Shown here piece after piece: positions 42,821 to 51,739 of a DNA stretch of 64,000 nucleotides (position 1 is its first letter; each line of letters starts with the position of its first letter). Under the pieces are notes generated by a model. It was not told the DNA's origin. It worked only from the letters and a program-made list of their open reading frames with translations, and did no database searches. The translations under genes and the position numbers were made by a program. The stretch comes from Flavobacterium jejuense (GTDB lineage: Bacteria; Bacteroidota; Bacteroidia; Flavobacteriales; Flavobacteriaceae). The DNA lies in contig NZ_VEVQ02000012.1 in the NCBI RefSeq assembly GCF_006491595.2, forward strand, positions 62,001-126,000, written 5' to 3'.

Positions 42821-42996
42821 CTGTTTAAATTTTATTTTTTAACTAGTACATATGGAGTCGCTTTTTTAATCAATGGTGTTTGTTTACATAAACTGTCTTA
42901 TAATAGCGATTTCATAATTTTGTTATTTTATTAGTACAAATTTCGAAAACTAAAGCCACTTCTGTTTGTATAATTATGGATATGATTTGTACAATT

Positions 42997-43560
42997 TTAT
43001 AAAAGGTCTATTTCTTTTCGTTTATTTCCTTTTAATTTTTTGAAATAGGTAGGACTAAAGCCTGTAACTTTTTTAAACTGATGGCTTAAATGCGAAACAC
43101 TACTATAATTTAAAGAGTAGGCTATTTCTGATAATGATAATTCATCATAAAAAATTAATTCTTTTACTTTTTCGATTTTTAAATTGATAAAATATTTTTC
43201 AATACTAATTCCTTCAATTTGAGAAAATAAATTGCTTAATTTACTATAATCTTGCTGTAGTTTTTCTTTTAGATAATCGGAAAAATTATCTTTTATGTTG
43301 TTGTTTTTATTTTGAATTAAATCAATGAGAGTACTTTTAATTTTTTCAATTGTTTTACTATTGGTATCGTTTAAAATTTCAAATCCTAAAATTTCAAGCT
43401 GTTTGGAAATTTCTATTTTATCTTCTTGAGATATTTCGTTTTTAAAGGAAACTTCACCTAACTCAACAGATAGATAGTTAAGCCCAAGTTTTTCTAACTC
43501 AGACTTAACCACTATAATACATCTATTACAAACCATGTTTTTGATGTACAACTTTATCAT
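42997..43560 (-). CDS. AraC-type regulator with N-terminal metal-binding domain
   Basis: A 187-residue protein fusing an HMA-like ferredoxin fold to a helix-turn-helix. The N-terminus YIKNMVCNRCIIVVKSELEK has the CxxC (C11, C14) metal motif. The C-terminal AraC domain (about 95-187) has ISIEKYFINLKIEKVKELIF and SLNYSSVSHLSHQFKKVTGF. This compact architecture recurs in Bacteroidota copper clusters and suggests direct Cu(I) sensing. It follows the 86-aa metal-binding lipoprotein by 4 bp and precedes copA by about 176 bp. Confidence 0.87.
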   Translation of the reverse strand: MIKLYIKNMVCNRCIIVVKSELEKLGLNYLSVELGEVSFKNEISQEDKIEISKQLEILGFEILNDTNSKTIEKIKSTLIDLIQNKNNNIKDNFSDYLKEKLQQDYSKLSNLFSQIEGISIEKYFINLKIEKVKELIFYDELSLSEIAYSLNYSSVSHLSHQFKKVTGFSPTYFKKLKGNKRKEIDLL

Positions 43561-43564
43561 AAAC

Positions 43565-43825
43565 TTATTCCTTTTCTACAACTACTAAATCCATTCCACA
43601 TTTTGGACATTCACCCGCTTTGTCGTAGGTTTTCTCTCCTTCACATTTCATAGGGCAATAATACATTGTAGCTGTTTCTTCCATTTTAGAATGATCGTGC
43701 CCTTCATGTGATTCTGTTTGCATTTCTTTGTTATGCATTGTTCCTTCTTCTTGTTCTTTATTGTCTTTACAAGAGATTGTTACGCTTACTAAAGCTACTG
43801 CTAAAATTCCGATTACTTTTTTCAT
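43565..43825 (-). CDS. Heavy-metal-binding domain lipoprotein
   Basis: An 86-residue lipoprotein (VALVSVTISC lipobox, Cys about 19). After an acidic, His/Met-rich stretch (HNKEMQTESHEGHDHSKMEE) comes one heavy-metal-binding domain (YYCPMKCEGEKTYDKAGECP, KCGMDL). The same YCPM..CGMDL domain is found in the CusB and CopA proteins nearby. Probably a periplasmic or membrane-attached copper-binding protein that hands metal to CusB. It is in the operon with CusB, 19 bp after it. Confidence 0.86.
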   Translation of the reverse strand: MKKVIGILAVALVSVTISCKDNKEQEEGTMHNKEMQTESHEGHDHSKMEETATMYYCPMKCEGEKTYDKAGECPKCGMDLVVVEKE

Positions 43826-43844
43826 GATTTTAAAATTTATTAAT

Positions 43845-45617
43845 TTATTTAATTGTTTCTTTTACTTCTCCACATTTTATCATTGAAACTCCAAAATATG
43901 GGTTAACTACTTTATTCTCTTTACTTAACCAATTGGCACCTTTATCACTATTAGCCATAGGACAAAACTGAACGTATGCACTCTCGTTTAAAGGTTTAAA
44001 AGTTTTTGTCATTGCTATCATAACATTTGATATAGGTTCAAAAGTCATTCTTAATTCTTTAATGTTTTTAATATGTGTAGCATGAAGTGTCTGTTTTTTC
44101 AGCTCTGTTTGATAATTCATCCATACTTTATGAGATTCTCCTTTAAATACGCTCATGTTTATTTTATTAAAAGATTTTTCAAATGCTAACAAAGCTTTTT
44201 TAGCTGAATTAAAATCGTCTTTTGTTAAGGCATCTTTAAATTCAAAATAATCTTTATATAATGGTTGTAAACTCTTTTTAGCTTCAGCACTAATCGTTGT
44301 TTTGTCTGCTTTTAATGCTGCTTTTTTATCTTCATTCATTGGCATAGAAGAATCCCCATGATTGTGACCTGTATTTACTTTTCCGCCCTCAAGATTCATC
44401 ATGCTAGGTTTACCGGCTAATTGTGCAGCTGCATCTACATTAAAAGTACCATTAGCTACAATTTCTTCACCAACTTCTAAACCTTGTTCAATTATATAAT
44501 CATTCCCTAAAAGAGGTCCTAATGTCACTTCACGTAGTTTGAATGTTATTCCCTTATCGGTTTCATTTTTAATATAAACAATAGAGCGTTTTCCTGTCCA
44601 CATTACAGCTGATTTAGGAACACTTAATGTCGCTTCATTGCCAACTACTTTAGTTTTTAAAGTACCCGTTGCAAACATTTCCGGTTTGAATTTTAATCCA
44701 GAATTAGCTACCTCAACTCTTGCCTTCGCGATTCGTGTCATTGGGTTTATAAATGGGTCAATAAATGCAATTGTTCCTGAAAATGTTTCTCCTGGAAAAG
44801 ATGCTACTGTATAGTTAATTTTATTTCCTTTTTTAACCCAACTCATATCCGATTCGTAAATTTCAAAAAGTACCCAAACGGTTGACAAATCAGCAACATC
44901 ATATAAGGTTTGCCCTTTTTGAAGATAATCGCCAAGCTCTACATTTTTCTTAATAATATATCCTGAAACATCAGCATAAATAGGAAATCTATCTTGTGTT
45001 TTTCCTGAAGAAATAATACTGTTTATGGTAGCGTCTGAAACTTTCCAGTTTTTCAATTTCATTTTTACCGATTCAAATAATTGTGGCTGAATTTCTTTTA
45101 CACTATAAGCTTCAATAAGTTCTTGTTGTGCACTAGCTAGCTCTGGAGAATACACATAAGCTACTACTTGACCTTTTTTTACATATTCGCCTACAAAAGA
45201 AACTTGAATTTTTTCAATACGACCTGGTATGTGTGAGGATTGGCTGTAAACTGTTTTCTCATTTACTTCAATTTTTCCATTCAGTGCTATTTCTTTGATA
45301 CCATCCGTATTTCCTACTTTATAAGTAGAAATTCCTGCAATAATCATGGCTGATTCCGACATACTAATTGCGTCTGGGTCAATATCTTCATTACCAGCTT
45401 CTAACGGGATTAAATCCATTCCACAAATAGGACAATCTCCTGGTTCTGGTTGTCTAATTTGTGGGTGCATGGAACACGTCCAAACTTCTGCTTTTGATTT
45501 GACTTCAGTTTTATTATCTTCTTCTTTAGTGCTTCCACCAAAGAATAGAGCACCTAATAATAGCCCAACTAATAAAGTTATTGCTAATAGTATTTTTGTT
45601 TTTTTATCTAAGTTCAT
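43845..45617 (-). CDS. cusB: CusB-type periplasmic adaptor with metal-binding and DUF3347 domains
   Basis: A 590-residue RND adaptor. After an N-terminal membrane anchor it has a heavy-metal-binding domain (WTCSMHPQIRQPEPGDCPIC, about 46-72), the barrel-sandwich and beta-barrel domains (VYSQSSHIPGRIEKIQVSFV, FPIYADVSGYIIKKN) and a C-terminal DUF3347 helical domain (about 430-560, ending with FCPMANSDKGANWLSK). It joins CusA to CusC and receives Cu/Ag from periplasmic carriers. It is 2 bp after cusC and 19 bp before the metal-binding lipoprotein gene. Confidence 0.92.
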   Translation of the reverse strand: MNLDKKTKILLAITLLVGLLLGALFFGGSTKEEDNKTEVKSKAEVWTCSMHPQIRQPEPGDCPICGMDLIPLEAGNEDIDPDAISMSESAMIIAGISTYKVGNTDGIKEIALNGKIEVNEKTVYSQSSHIPGRIEKIQVSFVGEYVKKGQVVAYVYSPELASAQQELIEAYSVKEIQPQLFESVKMKLKNWKVSDATINSIISSGKTQDRFPIYADVSGYIIKKNVELGDYLQKGQTLYDVADLSTVWVLFEIYESDMSWVKKGNKINYTVASFPGETFSGTIAFIDPFINPMTRIAKARVEVANSGLKFKPEMFATGTLKTKVVGNEATLSVPKSAVMWTGKRSIVYIKNETDKGITFKLREVTLGPLLGNDYIIEQGLEVGEEIVANGTFNVDAAAQLAGKPSMMNLEGGKVNTGHNHGDSSMPMNEDKKAALKADKTTISAEAKKSLQPLYKDYFEFKDALTKDDFNSAKKALLAFEKSFNKINMSVFKGESHKVWMNYQTELKKQTLHATHIKNIKELRMTFEPISNVMIAMTKTFKPLNESAYVQFCPMANSDKGANWLSKENKVVNPYFGVSMIKCGEVKETIK

Positions 45618-45619
45618 AA

Positions 45620-46840
45620 TTAAAATTGTTTTGCTGTTAAATAATCCAATTCAGCTAGTTTTATATAAAAAGTACTGGTGCTTGACAATTGCATTTTTTG
45701 ATACTTTAAAAGCTCTTGTTGCATGCGTAATACTTCTTCAAAATCTTTATTCGCATTACTGTAATAAGCAAATAATAGATTCAAACTTTTGGAGAGTGTT
45801 AGTACTTGACCTTCATATAATTTTAATAAATCTCTTTCCTTTTCTAATTCAAAAACAAGTTTATAATATGTACCGTTTAGTTTGTTTTCATACGCTTCTT
45901 TTTGAAAAGAAAAACTTTCTTGCATTAGTTTTGCTTCTTTCGTTGCTGCATTGTATTTTTTTCTAAAGATTGGCAAACTAACCGAAACCATTGGCATGAT
46001 AATATCTTTTCCTGAATCTGGAAAGTTATTCATTCCTTTCCCTACCAAAACATAATCTAAACCAAGACCTAATTTAGGTAAACCTTGCTTTCTGGCTACT
46101 TCAATAGCTACTTCTGAAGCTTGTTTTTTTAATTCAAGCTCTTGTAGTATTGGGTTAGTGGTTATAGAATCTTTGCGGTATTCCATTGGTAATTCCATAA
46201 TTTGCAAATCTTTAGAAATTACAATTTTTTCATTGTACTTTCTATTTAATATACTATTCAACCAAGATGTTAATGCAGGTTCTTTTTTAGTTAAAATATC
46301 TAAATTAGTTTGTGCATCTTTTATCATAATATCCACACGCAAGACATCTACTAAACTTCCTTTACCATTTTCAAATTTCGCATTGGCAATGTTTTTGTAT
46401 GATTCTAGAATTTTGATGTTTTCTTGTTCAATATCTTTTAGTTTTAATAGCTCATACAAAGGATAATAAGCAGTAGCAACTTGAGAATACAATTGATTTT
46501 TAGCATTTAAAAAGGCTTGGTATTTACTTTCTGCCATTAAAGTTGCTGCATTTTTTTGAGCTTTTAAAGTACCAAACCAAGGAAACATTTGAGTTAGTGA
46601 AAACCTCATGTTTTGAGGGCCAAGTCTTGTTTCTACGGGTGAAATAAAATACCCCATAGAAAGATTAGGATCTGGTAAAGAACTCACTTGTGGTATTTTT
46701 TGCATGGCTGCTTCAAACTCTTTATACTTTGCTTTTAATTCAGGATTATTTTCTGCTGCAATAGTATAGTAATCGTTTATAGATTGTCCTTCAACATTAT
46801 AAGCAAAAAATAAAAGTGATATAATTATTAGTTTACGCAT
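45620..46840 (-). CDS. cusC: CusC-type outer-membrane efflux protein
   Basis: A 406-residue TolC-family protein with a signal peptide (LIIISLLFFAYNVEG) and the two repeated coiled-coil domains: AAENNPELKAKYKEFEAAMQ at the start of the first, KSLNLLFAYYSNANKDFEEV in the second, each followed by beta strands. It provides the channel across the outer membrane for the CusCBA copper/silver efflux complex. The gene overlaps cusA by 8 bp and is followed by cusB after 2 bp. Confidence 0.9.
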   Translation of the reverse strand: MRKLIIISLLFFAYNVEGQSINDYYTIAAENNPELKAKYKEFEAAMQKIPQVSSLPDPNLSMGYFISPVETRLGPQNMRFSLTQMFPWFGTLKAQKNAATLMAESKYQAFLNAKNQLYSQVATAYYPLYELLKLKDIEQENIKILESYKNIANAKFENGKGSLVDVLRVDIMIKDAQTNLDILTKKEPALTSWLNSILNRKYNEKIVISKDLQIMELPMEYRKDSITTNPILQELELKKQASEVAIEVARKQGLPKLGLGLDYVLVGKGMNNFPDSGKDIIMPMVSVSLPIFRKKYNAATKEAKLMQESFSFQKEAYENKLNGTYYKLVFELEKERDLLKLYEGQVLTLSKSLNLLFAYYSNANKDFEEVLRMQQELLKYQKMQLSSTSTFYIKLAELDYLTAKQF

Positions 46841-49800
46841 TTCTCTTTTCTTTATTTTTAATTACAGTTTCTCTCCAATATGCTTGTAATACTGGCACTA
46901 CAAACATGGTCATAATTTGAATGGTCATACCTCCAAAAGTTGGAATAGCCATTGGGATCATAATATCTGAACCTTTCCCTGTTGAGGTTAAAACAGGAAG
47001 TAAAGCAATAATTGTTGTTGCTGCTGTCATAACAGCAGGTCTAACTCTCATTTTACCGGCTTCAACTACTGCATCACGAACTTCAGTAATGGTTTGAGGA
47101 TTTTTCTCTTCAAAAACTTGATGAATATAAGAGCCCATGATTACTCCATCATCGGTAGCGATACCAAATAATGCAATAAAACCTACCCAAACGGCAACGC
47201 TTAAATTAATAGGATGCATTTGAAATAAATCGCGCATATTAACATCGGCAACAGCAAAATTCATGAACCAATCTTGTCCGTATAACCATAGCATTATAAA
47301 ACCACCTGCAAAAGCAACAAAAACTCCAGAAAAATGGATTGATGATGCAATAACAGTTTTAAATTGAAAGTATAGTAATAAGAAAATAACTATCAAACAG
47401 ATTGGAATTACAATAGAAAGCCTTTTCATAGCTCTAATTTGATTCTCATAACTTCCTGAAAACTTATAATTAACTCCTTGAGGAACTTTTAATTCCCCAG
47501 AATCAATTTTACTTTGAATTGCTTTCTGTGCATCATTTACTACATCGACTTCTGCATAACCATCATTTTTATCGAATAAAACAAAACCAACCAAAAAAGT
47601 ATCTTCACTTTTAATAGCTTGAGGGCCTTTTTTATATTCAAATTGAACTAATTGACCTAATGGAATTTGTGCTCCTGTAGGAGTTGCAACTAATATTTTA
47701 CCCAATGCTTCAGGACTGTCTCTCAATTCTCTTGGATAACGAACTCGAATAGGATAGCGTTCTCTTCCTTCAACCGTTGAAGAAATTTTCATACCACCAA
47801 TTGCTGTTTCTATTGTTTGTTGGATATCCTCTACATTTAAGCCATATCGAGCAATTTTTTCTCTGTCAATGTTTAAATGTAAATAAGGTTTTCCTACAAT
47901 TCTATCGGCAAAAACTGCTTCACGTTTTACAGAAGGTACTTCTTTAATTATTCCTTCTAGTTCTAAACCAAATTCTTCAATCGTTTTTAAGTCGGGTCCA
48001 AAAACTTTTATACCCATAGGAGCTCTCATTCCTGTTTGAAGCATTACCAAACGTGTTTCTATAGGCTGTAATTTTGGAGCAGAAGTAACACCTGGTATTT
48101 TTGATGCTTTTACAATTTCATTCCAAATATCATTAGGAGATTGAATTATATCACGCCAATTTCTATAGAAAGAACCATCATCATCTGGAATAAGATTCTT
48201 AATAGAAATGGCCTGTTTTAAAGCATCATCATGTGAAAGGCTATCGCCAGATTTAGTTATAAAACGACCTTTATTGTCGGTCTTAAATCGCATTCGATGC
48301 CCTTTAGCATCCAAAATAAATTCTGGTTTATAATTGATAATGTTTTCATACATAGAAATAGGAGCAGGGTCTAAAGCACTTTCTACACGCCCCAATTTAC
48401 CCACAGCCATATCGACTTCTGGAATGTGATTTAGAATCATATCCAATTGACCCACCACTTTTCTGTTTTGTTGTACACCTGCATGCGGCATAGATGTTGG
48501 CATTAATAAATAACTACCTTCATTAAGCGTTGGCATAAATTCGGAACCAATGCCTGGAAAAGTATGTGCTGGAACTGACCAAACTTTTGAAGCTCTAATA
48601 TTCCAGCCTACTTTATCCAATCCATTAGCTACAAAGCCAAAAGTACTATCAAATCCTAACCAAACTAAGAGTCCAAAAAACAAAGTAATTATTGGTAATA
48701 ACATAAATTTACCTTTGTTAGCTAGACACCAACGCAATACTTTTTCATAGTATTTTACTATACTTAATAGAGCAGATAATATAATTCCTAAAAGCACAAT
48801 TACAAATAGATAATTACCAATAACGCTAATTTGTGGGCCTAATGGCATCCATTCTTCAGTTAAGAAAAAAGAAATAATAAATAATACCAATATTAAATTG
48901 AAATGCTTTGTATAGGACTGAAATTTCAAAGGAATTTTATGATTAAACAGGTCATATAAACCCATTAAGGTTAATCCCAACGGAAGCCAAATTTTGAAAT
49001 AAACACTTAGTAAAATACCTCCCGAAATAAACACATATCCCCAAAAACGTTTTACTCTTTTTTTATCATAATCAATACCGAAAATATAGTGAGCTAAAGA
49101 TGGTAGGATAACTAACCCTAAAATAAAAGCACCTAATAAAGCGAATGTTTTAGTAAATGCTAAAGGTCTGAATAGTTTTCCCTCAGCTGATTCCATAGCA
49201 AAAACTGGAATGAAACTAACAACTGTAGTTGCTAAAGCAGTTGTAATTGCAGAAACTACTTCTGTGGTTGCCTCGTAAATTACTTGCATTAATTTTGCAC
49301 CTTTTGCTCCATGGTTTTCTGGCATTTCGAGATGTCGAATAATATTTTCGACAAAAACGACACCTACATCCACCATTACTCCAATAGCAATAGCAATTCC
49401 TGATAAAGCCACAACGTTAGCATCTACTCCAGCATATCGCATGACAATAAAAGTCATTAATACCCCAACAGGAAGTAAACTGGAAATAATTAAAGAGGCT
49501 CTTAAATTTAAAACCAAAAGTAAAACAACAATAATACTAATTAATACTTCATGAGAAAGAGCTGTTTCTAAAGTTCCAATAGTCTCTTGTATTAATTCTG
49601 TACGGTCATAAAAAGGAATAATGGTTAATTGACTTTCTACACCATTAGCCAATGTTTTTTTAGGTAAACCAGATGCAATTTCACTAATTTTAGCCTTTAC
49701 TCCGTTAATTACTTCTAATGGATTAGAACCATAGCGGGCAATGACAACACCACCAACAGCTTCAGCACCACCTTTATCTAAAATACCCCTTCTAGTTTCT

Positions 49801-50657
49801 GGACCTAAAGCGACTACACCAATATCTTTTACACGAATAGGTACATTATCTTTAACAGCAACAACTGCTAATTCAATATCTTCCACTTTTTTCACATAAC
49901 CAAGACCTCTAACTAAATATTCGGCCTGGTTGATTTCTATGGTTTTTGCACCAACATCTTTGTTTGATTTTTGTACCGCAGTCATTACCTGCATCAAACT
50001 AATATTGTAAGCTTTCAATGCATCTGGATTGACATCAATTTGATATTCTTTGACAAATCCACCAATCGATGCTACTTCTGAAACTCCTTGCACAGCATTT
50101 AAACCGTACTTAATATAGAAGTCTTGTGCTGTTCTTATTTCTTGTAAATCCCAACCACCTGTAGGGTTTCCATCTTTATCTCTTCCTTCAACTGTGTACC
50201 AATATACTTGCCCTAATGCTGTTGCATCTGGACCAAGTGATGGTTTTACATTTTCGGGTAATAAACTATTAGGTAATGAATTTAATTTTTCAAGTATTCT
50301 GGATCTAGACCAGTAAAATTCGATATCATCATCGAAGATTATGTAAATACTTGAAAAACCAAAAATGGAATTACTTCTAATCGATTTTACACCTGGAATA
50401 CCTAATAAATAAGTAGTTAATGGATAAGAAATTTGGTCTTCAATATCTTGGGGTGATCTACCTGGCCATTGTGTAAAAACAATTTGTTGATTTTCACCAA
50501 TATCAGGAATAGCATCAACAGCAACTGAATCAGAAGGCAGGAAAGGTATTTTCCAGTTAAATGGAGCTGTAGAAATACCCCATAAAATCAGCACCATCAG
50601 AATAAGTACAGTTACTAATCTATTTTCTAGGAAATATTTTATTATTTTATTTAACAT
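46833..50657 (-). CDS. cusA: CusA/CzcA-type RND efflux pump
   Basis: A 1274-residue heavy-metal RND transporter with two halves of membrane helices and large periplasmic loops. It contains AVDAIPDIGENQQIVFTQWP near the first helix, GVMVDVGVVFVENIIRHLEM (the conserved acidic residue of the proton path) and ATDDGVIMGSYIHQVFEEK in the second half. Met-containing loop segments (YLLMPTSMPHAG, RLVMLQTGMRAPMG) fit copper/silver transport. It is about 200 residues longer than usual, with extra membrane-like sequence in the middle (about 540-640). It is the first gene of the cusA-C-B-lipoprotein-regulator group. Confidence 0.92.
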   Translation of the reverse strand: MLNKIIKYFLENRLVTVLILMVLILWGISTAPFNWKIPFLPSDSVAVDAIPDIGENQQIVFTQWPGRSPQDIEDQISYPLTTYLLGIPGVKSIRSNSIFGFSSIYIIFDDDIEFYWSRSRILEKLNSLPNSLLPENVKPSLGPDATALGQVYWYTVEGRDKDGNPTGGWDLQEIRTAQDFYIKYGLNAVQGVSEVASIGGFVKEYQIDVNPDALKAYNISLMQVMTAVQKSNKDVGAKTIEINQAEYLVRGLGYVKKVEDIELAVVAVKDNVPIRVKDIGVVALGPETRRGILDKGGAEAVGGVVIARYGSNPLEVINGVKAKISEIASGLPKKTLANGVESQLTIIPFYDRTELIQETIGTLETALSHEVLISIIVVLLLVLNLRASLIISSLLPVGVLMTFIVMRYAGVDANVVALSGIAIAIGVMVDVGVVFVENIIRHLEMPENHGAKGAKLMQVIYEATTEVVSAITTALATTVVSFIPVFAMESAEGKLFRPLAFTKTFALLGAFILGLVILPSLAHYIFGIDYDKKRVKRFWGYVFISGGILLSVYFKIWLPLGLTLMGLYDLFNHKIPLKFQSYTKHFNLILVLFIISFFLTEEWMPLGPQISVIGNYLFVIVLLGIILSALLSIVKYYEKVLRWCLANKGKFMLLPIITLFFGLLVWLGFDSTFGFVANGLDKVGWNIRASKVWSVPAHTFPGIGSEFMPTLNEGSYLLMPTSMPHAGVQQNRKVVGQLDMILNHIPEVDMAVGKLGRVESALDPAPISMYENIINYKPEFILDAKGHRMRFKTDNKGRFITKSGDSLSHDDALKQAISIKNLIPDDDGSFYRNWRDIIQSPNDIWNEIVKASKIPGVTSAPKLQPIETRLVMLQTGMRAPMGIKVFGPDLKTIEEFGLELEGIIKEVPSVKREAVFADRIVGKPYLHLNIDREKIARYGLNVEDIQQTIETAIGGMKISSTVEGRERYPIRVRYPRELRDSPEALGKILVATPTGAQIPLGQLVQFEYKKGPQAIKSEDTFLVGFVLFDKNDGYAEVDVVNDAQKAIQSKIDSGELKVPQGVNYKFSGSYENQIRAMKRLSIVIPICLIVIFLLLYFQFKTVIASSIHFSGVFVAFAGGFIMLWLYGQDWFMNFAVADVNMRDLFQMHPINLSVAVWVGFIALFGIATDDGVIMGSYIHQVFEEKNPQTITEVRDAVVEAGKMRVRPAVMTAATTIIALLPVLTSTGKGSDIMIPMAIPTFGGMTIQIMTMFVVPVLQAYWRETVIKNKEKRNA

Positions 50658-50784
50658 CTGAATATAAAATTTATAACCATGGAAATACTATTTAGCAAAT
50701 ATTTTGTCAAACAATTTTTCAATATTCCCCTAAAGTTTTTTCTACTTTAGAGGAATAGGTTAATTACAACTTATTAAAGTACAA

Positions 50785-51126
50785 TTACTCGCGGTCATAT
50801 TGACAACATCCCGGAAGGTTGTCGTAATCTTCATCTTTTGCTTTAACAAGCTCTGAATCATATCCAGCTAAAGCTATACGCTTTGCTATTTCTTCTTTAT
50901 TTGTTTTAGATTCATCATAAGTTACTGTTGCTATTTTAGTTTCTTTGTTCCATACTACTGTAGCAATATCTTTGATGTTTCCTGCTTTTTCTATCGTTTT
51001 TTTACACATTCCACAATTACCTGAGACTTTCACTTCCTCTGTTTTTGTGTTTTTTGTTTGTGCGTTCATTGTGGTTGATAACAATACAGTGATTGCTATC
51101 ATTATTTTTAATAATGATTTTTTCAT
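50785..51126 (-). CDS. Periplasmic HMA-domain metal-binding protein
   Basis: A 113-residue protein with a signal peptide (LLKIMIAITVLLSTTMNAQ), an HMA domain carrying GNCGMCKKTIE (CxxC) and a C-terminal GCCQYDRE tail. Such proteins bind Cu(I) or other soft metals in the periplasm. It precedes cusA by 127 bp, so it may be transcribed with the Cus system. A paralogue lies at 54106-54468. Confidence 0.86.
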   Translation of the reverse strand: MKKSLLKIMIAITVLLSTTMNAQTKNTKTEEVKVSGNCGMCKKTIEKAGNIKDIATVVWNKETKIATVTYDESKTNKEEIAKRIALAGYDSELVKAKDEDYDNLPGCCQYDRE

Positions 51127-51313
51127 TTTATATGATTTTAGTATTCAAAAAGTTTTTTTTTGAATAAAGTTTTGAAATAAATTTAGATTGAATAGCAGCT
51201 ATAATGAATTAAATAAGCATGTTTAACATGAGAATTTAAGATTCAAAAGACTGTTATAAAAAAAATAGCAAATGCTATAGATTTGACATAAGTATGGCTG
51301 TCAAATTTTAAAT

Positions 51314-51667
51314 TTAGCTTATTTTAGGTATAAGCCATATAGAAGGAAAACCATCTGAAAGTAAGTTTTCAGAATGGTAAAATTTTGATTTACTTGTAGA
51401 AAAATCAAAATTATTATTTGTAAATTCTATTTCATTATAAATAAATAAACTAAAACCAACAGAAGAAACAGTAGTACAGTTTGAGTGACCACAACTTCCA
51501 TTACATCCTTTATTATCATTGTTATTATCACAACAGCTTTTTTCTTTTGTTTTAGTAGTGGAAAGTTCTTTTTTACAAGATTGCTTTTCACTACCACAAG
51601 CAAAAGTATTATTAGGAATAAAAAATATTCCTAAAAACAAAATTATTATGATGTATGATTTTTTCAT
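51314..51667 (-). CDS. Exported Cys-rich hypothetical protein
   Basis: A 117-residue exported protein with a signal peptide (ending NNTFA|CGS). The mature N-terminus is very Cys/Asn/Lys-rich (C24, C30, CC and CNGSCGHSNC) and looks metal-binding. The C-terminal half (SVGFSLFIYNEIEFTNNNFD and a final LPSIWLIPKIS-like end) is a short beta structure resembling small proteins next to cation efflux genes. No family is assigned. It lies between the P-type ATPase and the HMA protein genes. Confidence 0.65.
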   Translation of the reverse strand: MKKSYIIIILFLGIFFIPNNTFACGSEKQSCKKELSTTKTKEKSCCDNNNDNKGCNGSCGHSNCTTVSSVGFSLFIYNEIEFTNNNFDFSTSKSKFYHSENLLSDGFPSIWLIPKIS

Positions 51668-51739
51668 TTATTGTTCTAAAACATACCAAAGTTAATCAAA
51701 ACAAATTAAATATTTTAAAAAAAATGTTAAAAATCAAGC

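Noticed and set aside
42821-42996. TTGTAC motifs upstream of copA as AraC-HMA binding sites
   Set aside because: Six-base motifs in AT-rich DNA are expected by chance; no repeat or promoter box gives support.
45346-45966. 206-residue open frame on the plus strand, antisense to cusB/cusC
   Set aside because: The opposite strand encodes clear RND components; the frame has odd composition and no recognisable motif. A shadow frame.
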